64,000 nt of DNA from assembly GCF_000381065.1 (NCBI RefSeq), contig NZ_KB905841.1:130326-194325 (forward strand), written 5' to 3'. Source of the stretch: Propionispira raffinosivorans DSM 20765 (GTDB taxonomy: Bacteria > Bacillota > Negativicutes > Selenomonadales > Selenomonadaceae). Below, piece by piece: positions 37,391 through 46,910 of this stretch. The notes below the pieces were generated by a model. That model made no database searches and had not been told where the DNA came from. It worked only from the letters and a program-made list of their open reading frames with translations. The translations under genes were made by a program, and so were the position numbers. The stretch's first letter is position 1, and each line of letters opens with the position of its first letter.

Positions 37391-39449
37391 GCTCAGATAT
37401 ATTCCTCCTTTTAGAGGAAAACAACCTCTGCCAGCCATGAACTACAAGCATCGCAATGATGCCCAGACCAGCTCCCAAAACAATTCCACCAACACCGCGA
37501 TCAAATGACATCATAAATGGTGTACGCATATGGGCGAAAGTTTCGACAAGCGAACCTTGACCAATCGTCGCAAACACCACTAAGACAAAAAAGATAATCG
37601 TCGGCCATTTGCGATAAAAAGCGAGTACTGCCAGCATAAAAGCCGGATGCCCAATTAAGAGTTCCTTTGAACGTGGTCTGGCATATAATAATTGTTCCAA
37701 GAATGCTCTAAACTTGAGTTCAATTCCTGGTACTGGCATACCTTCGGTATGACCCGAACGGCCAATAAAAACAATAACGACAACCACTGCAAAGAAAAAA
37801 GCCATTAAAGATTTTATATAAACTGGTGTGTTAAGAATTTTTTTAACTTGTGCCATAATGCTTTCCGTAGAATCTGTACTGCCATCAAAGATATTATACC
37901 GACGCAAAAATGCAATCGAAACAAGAATAATTGGCAAAATAAATGTCAATTTTATGCCCCGGAAAATATTTACTTCCAGTAAATACTGCACATCAGCTAA
38001 AATCCCCGACACATAAGCCGCTCCAACAAAAGAAAGTATCCCTGTCACAAACAAAGCGGCTACACCCGTACCAATAATTTTAAGCATCGAACTGTTTTCA
38101 GCTAAACGAATACCGCGGATCTGATCCAGCAGCCAAATTACAGCCAAGGCTGGGAATAAATTTGCACTGGCAAGCGCTGTCAAAGTACGAACCGATGCAC
38201 CATGGCCCATGGCTAACGGAACAATGAAGCAAATAGAAAGCACAGCAAAAAGCAAATACTGCTGGTTTTCTTTAAAAGCTGGCAGAATGAGTCTTAAATA
38301 AAGCACAATTGCTGCCGCAACCCCCAGCATCATAATCATTCGTAAAATATTGCTCGCATTATAATTTTCAAAAGTTCCGGCTTTACCAAGCGTAAAACCA
38401 CTTCTTTGTAAAATATCGCGCGTATCACTAAAATATTTTAAATTTGTTGCCAAAAGAGACATATTACCTTCTGGTTTTTCATAAATTCGCATAAGATCAA
38501 TTCGGATATTCCGTTCCTCATCGGTATTGGCCCAGCGTTCTACCGCTGTAGCAATTTTGAGTTTCGGTTGTTCATCTTTGGGAATCGAATACACCCTTGC
38601 CGCTTTATAATCAAGCGCCTGTGCTAGTTCCATCAACCCATCCTGTTTATAAAATTGCAGTTGCGTCGTATGCTCAATCATGCCCAGCGTGATACCACGA
38701 GTCTTAAAATAGTCTACTGTCGCATCAAGCTGAGTCGGACTTCCCAAAGTCTGATCACCAGAAAAGATGATATCGGATATATTGATGCCGTCAAGACGCT
38801 TGAAAACAGCATCTACATCGTCTTTGCTAACATCCGAATAATTACTTGGCCGGGCAATAACATAAAAGCCTGCCGCATTAACAAGTTTCATCTCATCAGT
38901 TGGCATACCAAGATTCATTTTTAAAAACTGCTCATAATTTACTTTTAGTGCCAAAACTTCTTCCCTGCCAACCTGCAAAGATTGTACACGGTCACTGCCA
39001 AGACGACGCAGTAAATCTTCTTTCAGCTCAACAAAAGTTTGTTTATCATTGCCAGTCACATAGACATCCGCCCCTTGGATCACCCCTGCATCAACCAACT
39101 GACGCCAGTTCGGATCAATTAAGGAACCATTGTGATATTTTTGCAAAATCTCACTACCGGCCGTCGCACTGGCTTTGCCGTTTTCATTAAACTTTTTAAA
39201 AGTCGTTTCATATACCGCCAAAGATGTAATTCCTGCATCTTTCGCTTTTTGCAGCATCGTGTCAATTGGTATACCTTCCATTTGAGCCAATTGCACTAAA
39301 CCTTCATAATCAATCGCCATTTCAACGGACATGTTATTTTTCTCAACTTGATAGCGCTGTATATTAACAATCATCGCTGCCACTAAACCCACAATAATAA
39401 AAGCTATCAGCCATCGACTATACTTGAAAATCTTCAATTTCTTCTCCAC
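37383..39449 (-). CDS. DUF5693 family membrane protein
   Basis: A 688-residue protein of the DUF5693 family, function unknown. One N-terminal membrane helix (residues ~13-30, RWLIAFIIVGLVAAMIVNI) is followed by a ~330-residue extracytoplasmic domain (with SLQVGREEVLALKVNYEQ and LDGINISDIIFSGDQTLG). The C-terminal half is polytopic, with about eight to nine hydrophobic segments (ILRMIMMLGVAAAIVLYL to GGIVLGAGLGIIAMLVVHGW). Cotranscribed with csaB (overlap) and preceded by a DUF2993-like gene. This order points to export, attachment or modification of a wall polysaccharide, but no catalytic motif is recognised. Confidence 0.85.
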   Translation of the reverse strand: MEKKLKIFKYSRWLIAFIIVGLVAAMIVNIQRYQVEKNNMSVEMAIDYEGLVQLAQMEGIPIDTMLQKAKDAGITSLAVYETTFKKFNENGKASATAGSEILQKYHNGSLIDPNWRQLVDAGVIQGADVYVTGNDKQTFVELKEDLLRRLGSDRVQSLQVGREEVLALKVNYEQFLKMNLGMPTDEMKLVNAAGFYVIARPSNYSDVSKDDVDAVFKRLDGINISDIIFSGDQTLGSPTQLDATVDYFKTRGITLGMIEHTTQLQFYKQDGLMELAQALDYKAARVYSIPKDEQPKLKIATAVERWANTDEERNIRIDLMRIYEKPEGNMSLLATNLKYFSDTRDILQRSGFTLGKAGTFENYNASNILRMIMMLGVAAAIVLYLRLILPAFKENQQYLLFAVLSICFIVPLAMGHGASVRTLTALASANLFPALAVIWLLDQIRGIRLAENSSMLKIIGTGVAALFVTGILSFVGAAYVSGILADVQYLLEVNIFRGIKLTFILPIILVSIAFLRRYNIFDGSTDSTESIMAQVKKILNTPVYIKSLMAFFFAVVVVIVFIGRSGHTEGMPVPGIELKFRAFLEQLLYARPRSKELLIGHPAFMLAVLAFYRKWPTIIFFVLVVFATIGQGSLVETFAHMRTPFMMSFDRGVGGIVLGAGLGIIAMLVVHGWQRLFSSKRRNISEHE

Positions 39450-39497
39450 CTTACGAGCAAAATTCAGATATAGTACTTACTGATTGAACTGCAAATA

Positions 39498-40190
39498 CTA
39501 TTCATTTTTATGATTATCGGCAGTAATGATAACTTTCCCATCTTCCTGCTCAACCTTAGTCAGCCTAACGTCAAATGGCAATTTATTCAAATCAACCAGC
39601 ACTAAATCATTAAATAAATTTGATCCCATTTTACCAAGCAATGCATTTTTGATATCTACTTTTTCCATACGGAACAAAATATGATTCTGATCCATGATCA
39701 AGCGGCCTTCCACTGTAACGGAAATTGATTTTCCTAAAAGCGGAATTCCTCCCTGAATATGGATTCGATCCGGCGTAACCTGAACCTTAACATCTTGCAG
39801 TTTATTCTCTTTTTGCGAAAGTGCCGCTGCAAGCTGCTGCTCTGACAGAACACCTTTCAAGGATATTTCCTCTGCGTTTTGTATGCTGAAGCGCTGAGCA
39901 AACAAAATCTGCTGCAAATCCATCTGTGCTTTATTAACATGTAAGTCAAGTTCATCAAACTGCACTTTATTCAAAGCTGCATTTTCTGCCTTGATATCAA
40001 TTGTGTCAAATCGCCCCAGCAACATCATAAAAGCCGGAGACTGTTCCACATCCGATACAACCTGCTCCGTTTGCAGACGGGTTTGCATCGCTGCAGTAAG
40101 CCGATTGGCAAATAAGGCTGGTAAAAATATTTGACCGATCCCGATTAATAGTATGATAAATATCCCTAAAATAGTCAACCCTTTGAACAT
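39498..40190 (-). CDS. DUF2993-like (LmeA-type) membrane-anchored protein
   Basis: 230 residues from ATG 40190 (AGGTGAGG directly upstream), with an N-terminal membrane anchor (FKGLTILGIFIILLIGIGQIF). The rest is a soluble all-beta domain of DUF2993 type: TAAMQTRLQTEQVVSDVEQS, SPAFMMLLGRFDTIDIKAEN, VTPDRIHIQGGIPLLGKSISVTVEGRL. Relatives bind lipids or influence cell-envelope glycolipids (LmeA in mycobacteria); no catalytic site is known. First of three genes with DUF5693 and csaB, 48 bases upstream of DUF5693. Confidence 0.75.
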   Translation of the reverse strand: MFKGLTILGIFIILLIGIGQIFLPALFANRLTAAMQTRLQTEQVVSDVEQSPAFMMLLGRFDTIDIKAENAALNKVQFDELDLHVNKAQMDLQQILFAQRFSIQNAEEISLKGVLSEQQLAAALSQKENKLQDVKVQVTPDRIHIQGGIPLLGKSISVTVEGRLIMDQNHILFRMEKVDIKNALLGKMGSNLFNDLVLVDLNKLPFDVRLTKVEQEDGKVIITADNHKNE

Positions 40191-40254
40191 ATCCTCACCT
40201 GAATTCAATTTAAATTTATAGATCAAAGGAATGTATTTACCCTTAATTTCAGCA

Positions 40255-40291
40255 AAGAAAGGGACTAACTGCCTTGAAAAGCAGCAGTCCC
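40255..40291 (-). terminator. Terminator after prfB
   Basis: Minus strand GGGACTGCTGC - 8 bases - GCAGTTAGTCCC, followed by TTTCTTTG. The 11-bp stem has a single mismatch and begins ten bases after the prfB stop. Confidence 0.8.
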
Positions 40292-40300
40292 TCTTGCTCT

Positions 40301-41411
40301 TTATAATTCATTGTTCGCTTTCGCCTTCAAATACGTTTCAATAAACATAGCAAGATCGCCATCCATAACAGCTTGTGTATTGCCGGTTTCCGCATTGGTC
40401 CGATGATCTTTGACCATATTATACGGTTGGAATACATACGATCGAATCTGACTGCCCCACTCGATTTTTTGATGTTCACCATCAATTTCGGCCAGCTGAT
40501 CCGCTTTTTTCTGCTGTTCCAGTTCAAACAATCTGGCTCTAAGCAGCTTCATGCACTGAACCCTATTTTGCAGCTGTGAACGCTGCGTTTGACATTGAGC
40601 CACCGTGCCCGTTGGCAGATGTGTCATACGAACAGCCGAGTCTGTTTTATTGATATGCTGTCCGCCTGCGCCGCTGGCGCGATACGTATCAACCCGGATA
40701 TCAGCCATATTAATATCTACTTCCACTGTTTCATCGATTTCCGGCATTACATCACACGCGGAAAACGATGTATGACGGCGTGCATTCGCATCAAAAGGTG
40801 ATATACGAACTAGACGATGAACCCCTTTTTCGCCTTTTAAATAACCATAGGCATTATGCCCATTGATCATGATCGTAGCTGACTTTACTCCCGCTTCATC
40901 ACCTGGCAGAAAATCAATTGTTTCCACCGAAAAGCCATTGCGTTCAGCCCAGCGCCCATACATCCTAAGCAGCATCTGTGTCCAGTCCTGCGCTTCTGTT
41001 CCACCAGCACCAGCATGTAATGTCAAAATGGCATTATTGGCATCATATTCTTCCGACAGCATGACATCGAGTTCCAATTGATCAATGGCCTGTTGAATGG
41101 ATTTAATCGTGCTGGTAATTTCACCATACACACTTTCATCCTTATCCTCCATGCCCATTTCCCAAAGGAGCTGCATATCTTCATACTTTGCCTGAAGCGC
41201 TTTATATTTTTCTACACTATCTTTAACGCCATTCAGTTCCATGGTGATCTTTTGTGCATAATCAGAATCATCCCAGAAACTCGGTTCGCCCATCTTATAT
41301 TCAAGTTCTGCTATTTTTTCTTCTTTATGAGCGACGTCAAAGTGAAGTCCCCATTTGTTCAAGCTTTTTTCCCATATCGACAATGGTTATCTTTAAATCT
41401 TCTAAAAGCAC
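40301..41411 (-). CDS. prfB: Peptide chain release factor 2, with programmed +1 frameshift
   Basis: Terminates translation at UGA and UAA. The gene is in two frames. From GTG 41411 (GGAG nine bases upstream) 24 codons, VLLEDLKITIVDMGKKLEQM then GTSL, reach an in-frame TGA at 41337-41339. A +1 slip on CTTTGAC lets translation continue as DVAHKEEKIAEL to the stop at 40301, giving ~369 residues, the normal RF2 length. The purine-rich GGGGA just upstream acts as the internal Shine-Dalgarno. Motifs in the main frame: the UGA-recognition SPF (RISPFDANARRHTSF), and GAGGQHINKTDSAVRMTH, the catalytic GGQ. This is the classic RF2 autoregulation. Downstream of secA. Confidence 0.97.
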
Positions 41412-41449
41412 GTTTATCAACTCCAAAAATATATTTAAGGGCGGTCTGC

Positions 41450-43975
41450 TTATTTATCGCGACCGCAGCAATTCTTGTATTTTTTCCCGCTGCCACATGG
41501 ACACAAATCATTGCGCCCTACATGTTCTTTATTGACAACTGGTTTTTGTTTCGTTTCAGCTTCCGGTTCTTCTTCCCCACGGGATTCTTTGGCATTTTTC
41601 AAATGATCCTCTGGCTGAGGCTGCTGCGCAACAATATTGACTCTAAACATAAGTTTAGCAATATCTTGTTGAATCGTATCAATCATTTCCTGGAAAACAT
41701 CATACGCTTCAATTTTATATTCAATCAACGGATTTCTTTGACCATAGGCACGCAAATTAATACCTTCACGCAGCATATCCATATGATCAAGATGTTCCAT
41801 CCATTTTCCATCGACTACTTTCAGCATAACAACTTTTTCAAGTTCGCGCATATTTTCTTCACCGAATAAAATTTCGCGTTCATGATATGCTGTTTCTGCC
41901 ACGGTACGCAAATAATCACTAAGCTCATCACGGCTCATCACTTCAAGTTCTGCTTTAACCAATTTACCGTCTGGGGCAAAAATGTCATTGGCCTCTTTAA
42001 TCAGACCATCAAGATCCCATTCTTCCGGGTACAATTTCTCATTTGCAAAATTATCCATGGCAGCATCAATGATCTGCTGAAGCATTCCCATGATATTATC
42101 ACGTAAATTTTCCCCCAGCAAAATTTGACGGCGCTGACCATAAATCACTTCACGCTGCTGATTCATAACATCATCGTACTCAAGCACATGTTTACGAATA
42201 TCGAAATTACGTGCTTCGACTTTCTTCTGAGCCTGTTCAATCGAACGACTAATCAGTTTATGCTCGATTGGTTCATCTTCTTCCATACCCAGTTTATCCA
42301 TAATGGCCGCAATATTATCTGAACCAAACAAACGCATCAGATCGTCTTCCAGTGACAGATAAAATCTGGAAGACCCTGGGTCTCCCTGACGGCCAGCACG
42401 ACCACGCAGCTGGTTATCAATACGACGTGACTCATGACGTTCTGTACCAATAATATGCAGACCGCCCAGTTCCACAACGCCCTCGCCCAAAACAATATCC
42501 GTACCACGCCCAGCCATATTGGTTGCGATGGTAACAGCACCTTTTTGTCCGGCACCGGAAATGATCTGTGCTTCCATTTCATGATATTTCGCATTCAATA
42601 CGTTATGCGGCACACCCTTTTTTTTCAACACCTGACTAAGTTCTTCCGACTGCACAATAGAAGTCGTACCCACGAGAACCGGCTGTCCCTTGCGATGTGA
42701 TTCCGTTATAGCATTGACAACTGCGTTATACTTAGCCCGTTTCGTCTTATAAATCGTATCTGGAAAATCTTTACGCGCAATCGCCTGGTTGGTTGGAATC
42801 ACAATTACCGGCAATTTGTATATTTTTAAGAATTCATCTTCTTCTGTTTTAGCTGTCCCAGTCATCCCGCTCAGCTTCTTATACATCCTGAAATAATTCT
42901 GGAATGTAATGGTTGCCAGTGTTTGTGATTCACGCTGGATCGTTACCTGTTCCTTAGCTTCAATAGCCTGATGCAGACCATCTGAATAACGGCGGCCAAA
43001 CATTAAACGCCCCGTAAATTCATCCACAATCACGACTTCATCTTCACGAACCACGTAATCGCGATCACGCTTCATCAAAGCTTTGGCTCTTAATGCCTGC
43101 GTAAAACAATGTGACATTTCAATATTTGCACTATCATAAAGATTTTTTACATTTAATGATTTTTCAACTTTAGCAATGGCTGTTTCATTTGGCAGCACAG
43201 CTTTTTCTTTTTCATTTAATGTGTAATCTGTACCTTCCACGAGCGGTGCAACTGCCAGTGCCATAATACGATACATATCGGTTGACTTATCACCAGGGCC
43301 GGAAATAATCAGTGGTGTTCTTGCTTCATCAACCAGAATACTATCTACTTCATCGACAATTGCATAATTAAGCGGACGCTGTACCATTTGATCTTTATAA
43401 ATAACCATATTATCCCGCAAGTAATCAAACCCGTACTCATTATTCGTACCAAACGTAACATCGCAGTCATACGCATGTTTCCGTTCCGGGAAATCCATAT
43501 CATGGACTATTAATCCAACCGTCAACCCTAAAAACTGGTATAAGCGTCCCATCCATTCGCTGTCACGTTTTGCCAAATAATCATTGACTGTTATCAAATG
43601 GACACCTTTGCCTGTGAGTGCATTTAAGTAGGTAGGTAATGTCCCAACAAGAGTTTTACCTTCACCTGTACGCATTTCAGCAATATGCCCTTCATGCAGA
43701 CAAATACCACCCAGCATCTGCACATCAAAATGCCGCATGCCAAGTACACGGTGTGAAGCTTCTCTTACAACTGCAAAAGCTTCCGGCAAAATATCATCTA
43801 ACGTTTCACCATTTTCCAAACGACGTTTAAACTGAGCTGTCTTACCGCATAAAGATCCATCACTCAGTCCCTGCAAGTCAGCTTCCAGTGTATTTATTTT
43901 ATCTACAATTTCCTGCATACGTTTTATTTCTGCTTCATTATTATCGCCTAAAAACTTTTTTAAAAACCCGAACAA
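41450..43975 (-). CDS. secA: Preprotein translocase ATPase SecA
   Basis: Motor of Sec-dependent export, peripheral on the membrane at SecYEG. 841 residues starting at a TTG (43975) with GAGGAG nine bases upstream. DEAD motor: Walker [21 protein letters not shown], Walker [22 protein letters not shown], motif V/VI region [15 protein letters not shown] and [13 protein letters not shown]. It ends with a highly charged linker and the zinc-binding SEC-C motif [17 protein letters not shown]. The C-terminal cysteine motif binds SecB or ribosomes in relatives. The TTL-free prfB start is 38 bases downstream, so secA-prfB is an operon, as in many Firmicutes. Confidence 0.98.
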   Translation of the reverse strand: MFGFLKKFLGDNNEAEIKRMQEIVDKINTLEADLQGLSDGSLCGKTAQFKRRLENGETLDDILPEAFAVVREASHRVLGMRHFDVQMLGGICLHEGHIAEMRTGEGKTLVGTLPTYLNALTGKGVHLITVNDYLAKRDSEWMGRLYQFLGLTVGLIVHDMDFPERKHAYDCDVTFGTNNEYGFDYLRDNMVIYKDQMVQRPLNYAIVDEVDSILVDEARTPLIISGPGDKSTDMYRIMALAVAPLVEGTDYTLNEKEKAVLPNETAIAKVEKSLNVKNLYDSANIEMSHCFTQALRAKALMKRDRDYVVREDEVVIVDEFTGRLMFGRRYSDGLHQAIEAKEQVTIQRESQTLATITFQNYFRMYKKLSGMTGTAKTEEDEFLKIYKLPVIVIPTNQAIARKDFPDTIYKTKRAKYNAVVNAITESHRKGQPVLVGTTSIVQSEELSQVLKKKGVPHNVLNAKYHEMEAQIISGAGQKGAVTIATNMAGRGTDIVLGEGVVELGGLHIIGTERHESRRIDNQLRGRAGRQGDPGSSRFYLSLEDDLMRLFGSDNIAAIMDKLGMEEDEPIEHKLISRSIEQAQKKVEARNFDIRKHVLEYDDVMNQQREVIYGQRRQILLGENLRDNIMGMLQQIIDAAMDNFANEKLYPEEWDLDGLIKEANDIFAPDGKLVKAELEVMSRDELSDYLRTVAETAYHEREILFGEENMRELEKVVMLKVVDGKWMEHLDHMDMLREGINLRAYGQRNPLIEYKIEAYDVFQEMIDTIQQDIAKLMFRVNIVAQQPQPEDHLKNAKESRGEEEPEAETKQKPVVNKEHVGRNDLCPCGSGKKYKNCCGRDK

Positions 43976-44032
43976 TCAGAATCACTCCTCGAAATTTGCA
44001 CATACTAGTGCCACTATTAAGCCTATCCTACG

Positions 44033-44061
44033 ATTTTATCAAACTATCTGGTATAAGTCAA
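44033..44061 (-). promoter_or_regulatory. Promoter of secA-prfB
   Basis: Minus strand TTGACT (44056-44061) - 17 bases - TAAAAT (44033-44038), ~58 bases before the secA start. One mismatch per hexamer. Confidence 0.75.
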
Positions 44062-44117
44062 AAAATATATACAAGTTTACTCATGAAATAACAGCTTTTT
44101 CTTATAAATATAAATTA

Positions 44118-44178
44118 AAAAGGCCCCACCGATGACCTGTTTCCTTTAAAAGAGACATGTCACACGGCAAGACCTTTT
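44118..44178 (-). terminator. Terminator after hpf
   Basis: Minus strand AAAAGGTCTTGCCG - 33 bases - CGGTGGGGCCTTTT then TAATTT. Fourteen pairs including four G-U; the arms lie at 44165-44178 and 44118-44131. Confidence 0.75.
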
Positions 44179-44200
44179 GATCATTTTAATTTACAAACCT

Positions 44201-44743
44201 TTATAGACCTGATTCAATCAAACCATAATTACCATCTTTACGACGATATACTACATTCGTTTCATTGCTTTCAGAATCCCGAAATACAAAAAAATCATGA
44301 TTCACAAGATTCATTTGCATGATTGCTTCTTGAACATCCATTGGTTTGACCGCAAAACGTTTGGTCTTTACAACAGAATATTCATCATTGTCATCTTCTG
44401 TATTTGAAATAACCGGTGGCACCATTGCTTCTGTCTTAAAACTGCCAGCACGGAATCTTTTTTCTAATTTCGTTTTATGTTTATGGATTTGTCTTTCGAG
44501 TTTTTCAATAACAAGGTCAATCGAGGTGTACATATCCATCGTTGATTCTTCGCCACGTAATAACACGCCCTGAACGGGTACAGTTACCTCTACAATATGC
44601 CGGCCTTTCGTTACGGTAAGGAGTACAGTGATTTCGCCCACTTTGTCAAAATACTTAGTGACTTTACCCACTCTCTTTTCTACATAGTCTCTTAAAGCTG
44701 GAGTAATCTCAATGTTTTTACCTCTAATAGTGAATGTTGCCAT
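44201..44743 (-). CDS. hpf: Ribosome hibernation promoting factor, long form
   Basis: Dimerises 70S ribosomes into inactive 100S particles in stationary phase. The start at ATG 44743 (180 aa; GGGG six bases upstream) gives MATFTIRGKNIEITPALRDY. N-terminal S30AE domain at ~1-100 (KVTKYFDKVGEITVLLTVTKGRHIVEVTV). The C-terminal dimerisation domain, characteristic of the long form, is at ~125-180 (VKTKRFAVKPMDVQEAIMQMNLVNHDFFVF, VVYRRKDGNYGLIE). Own terminator. The upstream gap has a TATAAT-like -10 (within ATATATATAATATAG) and a 17-bp palindrome. Upstream of secA. Confidence 0.97.
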   Translation of the reverse strand: MATFTIRGKNIEITPALRDYVEKRVGKVTKYFDKVGEITVLLTVTKGRHIVEVTVPVQGVLLRGEESTMDMYTSIDLVIEKLERQIHKHKTKLEKRFRAGSFKTEAMVPPVISNTEDDNDEYSVVKTKRFAVKPMDVQEAIMQMNLVNHDFFVFRDSESNETNVVYRRKDGNYGLIESGL

Positions 44744-44820
44744 ATGCATCCATCCCCTTTCCTGTATCCTATATTATATATATTCTCCACCTATAAAAAA
44801 ACTCCTACCTAAAGATACGA

Positions 44821-44837
44821 AAAGTTTCAGAAACTTT
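44821..44837. repeat. 17-bp perfect palindrome upstream of hpf
   Basis: AAAGTTTC-A-GAAACTTT, ~80-95 bases before the hpf start, in the otherwise unassigned 44744-44940 gap. The dyad form suggests a dimeric regulator's operator, but no known consensus is matched. Confidence 0.4.
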
Positions 44838-44943
44838 ACAATTATTTTCCATAATTTTTATAATTATGTCCATATGTTACAATTTTCCTATAATTTTGCA
44901 GTCTATAATGTAGAATGAATCCCCGTGCTTATTTTTCGGCACA

Positions 44944-44979
44944 ATAAAAAACCCGGATTAGGTTTATCCTAATCCGGGT
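44944..44979. terminator. Terminator after the cold-shock gene
   Basis: ACCCGGATTAGG (44951-44962) - 5 bases - CCTAATCCGGGT (44968-44979), perfect 12-bp stem, followed in minus sense by TTTTTTATT. It starts 24 bases after the csp stop. Confidence 0.95.
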
Positions 44980-45003
44980 CCGCATAAATTAAATTAGACC
45001 AAA

Positions 45004-45204
45004 TTACGCAGTTTTTGTTACATTCGATGCCTGTGGGCCTCTAGCGCCTTCAACAATCTCGAATTCAACGCCTTGTCCTTCAGTTAAGGTTTTAAAACCT
45101 TCATCCTGAATTGCGGAGAAATGTACGAATACATCGCCACCATCTTCTCTTTCAATGAAACCATAACCTTTTTCTGCGCTAAACCATTTTACTTTACCAA
45201 CCAT
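45004..45204 (-). CDS. csp: Cold-shock protein, CspA family
   Basis: A 66-residue single OB-fold RNA chaperone. RNP1 KGYGFIE and RNP2 VFVHFSAI are intact, and the N-terminus [20 protein letters not shown] is typical. AGGAGG lies ten bases upstream of the ATG. It is driven by a perfect consensus promoter with a leader of only ~45 bases, so it lacks the long cold-shock leader of E. coli cspA. High constitutive expression is likely. Monocistronic. Confidence 0.97.
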   Translation of the reverse strand: MVGKVKWFSAEKGYGFIEREDGGDVFVHFSAIQDEGFKTLTEGQGVEFEIVEGARGPQASNVTKTA

Positions 45205-45254
45205 TTGAAACTCCTCCTACAAATAAACTGGGCCTATCAGTGGCCACGCTTTAT

Positions 45255-45283
45255 ATTATAAAGCTCTTACTTGCATATGTCAA
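45255..45283 (-). promoter_or_regulatory. Consensus sigma-A promoter of csp
   Basis: Minus strand TTGACA (45278-45283) - 17 bases - TATAAT (45255-45260): both hexamers perfect with optimal spacing. Confidence 0.92.
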
Positions 45284-45385
45284 CGACTTTCTCCCCTGCT
45301 TCGTTAGAGTATACATTATTATTTAAAGCGCTTTCATAATCTGTCAATACAGAATCATTACTACGTAATTTAGTGTCAATTTATA

Positions 45386-46105
45386 TCATAAAACTTTCGA
45401 CAAAAACAATTTTGTTCTTTCCTCATGCGGGTGTTCAAAGATAACGGCCGGTGCAGCCTGTTCAACAATTTTCCCATCATCAACAAATAAAACCCGGTCA
45501 CCAACTTCACGGGCGAATCCCATTTCATGGGTTACAACAACCATCGTCATGCCCTCTTTTGCAAGCTTCTTCATTACCTCCAGCACTTCATTGACCATTT
45601 CCGGATCAAGAGCTGACGTTGGTTCATCAAAGAGCATAATTTTCGGTTTCATGGCCAAAGCTCTGGCAATTGCGACACGTTGCTGCTGACCACCCGATAG
45701 CTGCGCCGGATAGACCTGCGCTTTCTCGGAAAGCCCTACTTTTTCCAACAGAGCAAGTGCATCCTCTCTGGCAGCATCTTTTGATAATTTACGAACTTTC
45801 ATAGGTGCTAAAAGAATGTTTTCCAAAACCGTCATATGAGGAAACAAATTAAACCTTTGAAAAACCATTCCCACTTCTTCACGGACTTTATTAATATTGG
45901 ACTCATTATTGAGCGGAATTTTATCCACCACAATTTCACCTGCAGTTGGTTCTTCAAGATAATTAATGCAGCGCAGCAGCGTACTTTTCCCCGATCCGCT
46001 TGGTCCTATAATAACAACAACTTCTTTTTCAGCAATCGATACATCAATCCCCTTGAGGACTTTAATCTCGCCAAATGCCTTATAGAGATTTTTAATGTCT
46101 ATCAT
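45386..46105 (-). CDS. glnQ: Polar amino-acid ABC transporter, ATP-binding protein
   Basis: ATPase of a GlnQ/HisP-type importer, 239 residues from ATG 46105 (GGAGG ten bases upstream). Walker [19 protein letters not shown]-loop [12 protein letters not shown], signature [15 protein letters not shown], Walker [17 protein letters not shown] and H-loop [12 protein letters not shown], the last typical of polar amino-acid systems. It overlaps the permease by 14 bases. The exact amino acid (Gln, Glu, cystine, Arg...) cannot be read from the sequence; the gene symbol is generic for the family. Confidence 0.93.
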   Translation of the reverse strand: MIDIKNLYKAFGEIKVLKGIDVSIAEKEVVVIIGPSGSGKSTLLRCINYLEEPTAGEIVVDKIPLNNESNINKVREEVGMVFQRFNLFPHMTVLENILLAPMKVRKLSKDAAREDALALLEKVGLSEKAQVYPAQLSGGQQQRVAIARALAMKPKIMLFDEPTSALDPEMVNEVLEVMKKLAKEGMTMVVVTHEMGFAREVGDRVLFVDDGKIVEQAAPAVIFEHPHEERTKLFLSKVL

Positions 46106-46757
46106 CTGTTTTATACCTCCGTTCCAAATAAGCCACAAAACGAGAAATCGTAAGTGTCATTATCAGATACAAAACGGCTACACTGAACCAGATTTCAAGC
46201 GATCCATACGTCCTCGCAATAATGAGCTGTCCACGTCTTGTCAGCTCTTCAAAACCAATCACCGAAACCAAAGATGAATCTTTGAGCAATGCAATAAACT
46301 CATTCCCCAGTGGTGGTATAACGCGTTTAAATGCCTGCGGTACGATAACATAACGCATGGTCTGTGACCAGCTCATGCCAAGTGAGCGGCCCGCTTCCAT
46401 CTGTCCTTCATCAATCGATTGGATGCCCGCTCGAAAAATCTCCGCAACATAGGCTCCGCTATTCACACTGCAAGCTGTAATCGCCGCCACAAACGGATCA
46501 ATTCTCAGCCCAGTAATAACTGGCAAAGCAAAATACATCAAAAATATTTGTACTAAAAGCGGGGTTCCTCGAATAAAATCAACGTAAACCGCCGCTAAGG
46601 CACGCAATGCCCAAAAATGTGAAATTCTTGCGATTCCCGCAAACAAACCAATGCAAATCCCCAGACTCACGCTGATAGCTGTGATCTGTATCGTGACGAA
46701 CGCACCTTCCAGCAACAGTGGAAGCGAACTTACGACCAGTGCAAAATCAAAATCCAT
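46092..46757 (-). CDS. Polar amino-acid ABC transporter, permease
   Basis: Inner-membrane subunit of the His/Glu/Gln/Arg/opine family, 221 residues from ATG 46757 (AGGA eight bases upstream); an ATG nine bases earlier is possible. About five membrane helices. The EAA-like loop is visible as [44 protein letters not shown], containing the conserved G between EAGRSLG and the coupling-helix IPPLGNE. It has its own perfect consensus promoter (46817-46845) downstream of the binding-protein hairpin. Confidence 0.93.
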   Translation of the reverse strand: MDFDFALVVSSLPLLLEGAFVTIQITAISVSLGICIGLFAGIARISHFWALRALAAVYVDFIRGTPLLVQIFLMYFALPVITGLRIDPFVAAITACSVNSGAYVAEIFRAGIQSIDEGQMEAGRSLGMSWSQTMRYVIVPQAFKRVIPPLGNEFIALLKDSSLVSVIGFEELTRRGQLIIARTYGSLEIWFSVAVLYLIMTLTISRFVAYLERRYKTDDRH

Positions 46758-46816
46758 CCTCTTCATCCTAACTATTAATTTTTATTGACAAAATCATGTA
46801 TAAATATGCTGATTTA

Positions 46817-46845
46817 ATTATATTTCACTCCTAAGAGACTGTCAA
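46817..46845 (-). promoter_or_regulatory. Consensus promoter of the permease-ATPase pair
   Basis: Minus strand TTGACA (46840-46845) - 17 bases - TATAAT (46817-46822). Both boxes perfect, 60 bases before the permease start. Gives the membrane and ATPase genes a promoter separate from the binding-protein gene. Confidence 0.85.
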
Positions 46846-46856
46846 CCGCCGAGCAG

Positions 46857-46910
46857 TCCAATGAAATATAAAAGCGGATGCCGCAGCACCCGCTTTTATA
46901 TTTCATTGGA
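46857..46910 (-). terminator. Very long hairpin abutting the binding-protein stop codon
   Basis: Left arm 46857-46881 and right arm 46886-46910 pair over 25 bp with one G-U in the minus-strand RNA and a UGCG tetraloop. The 5' arm begins on the base after the stop codon. The inner GCGG...CCGC stem followed by TTTTATATTT can act as an intrinsic terminator, while the full stem would protect the 3' end of the binding-protein mRNA. Confidence 0.8.

Noticed and set aside
41337..41383. prfB start at the ATG near 41383 without a frameshift
   Set aside because: Gives an N-terminus (MSIWEKSLNKWGLHF) unlike RF2, while the CTTTGAC site and the 24-codon leader restore the normal sequence and length.
41078..41869. 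263-codon plus-strand ORF
   Set aside because: Lies antisense to prfB and secA, both certain; no family match, and its composition is that of a reverse-frame shadow.
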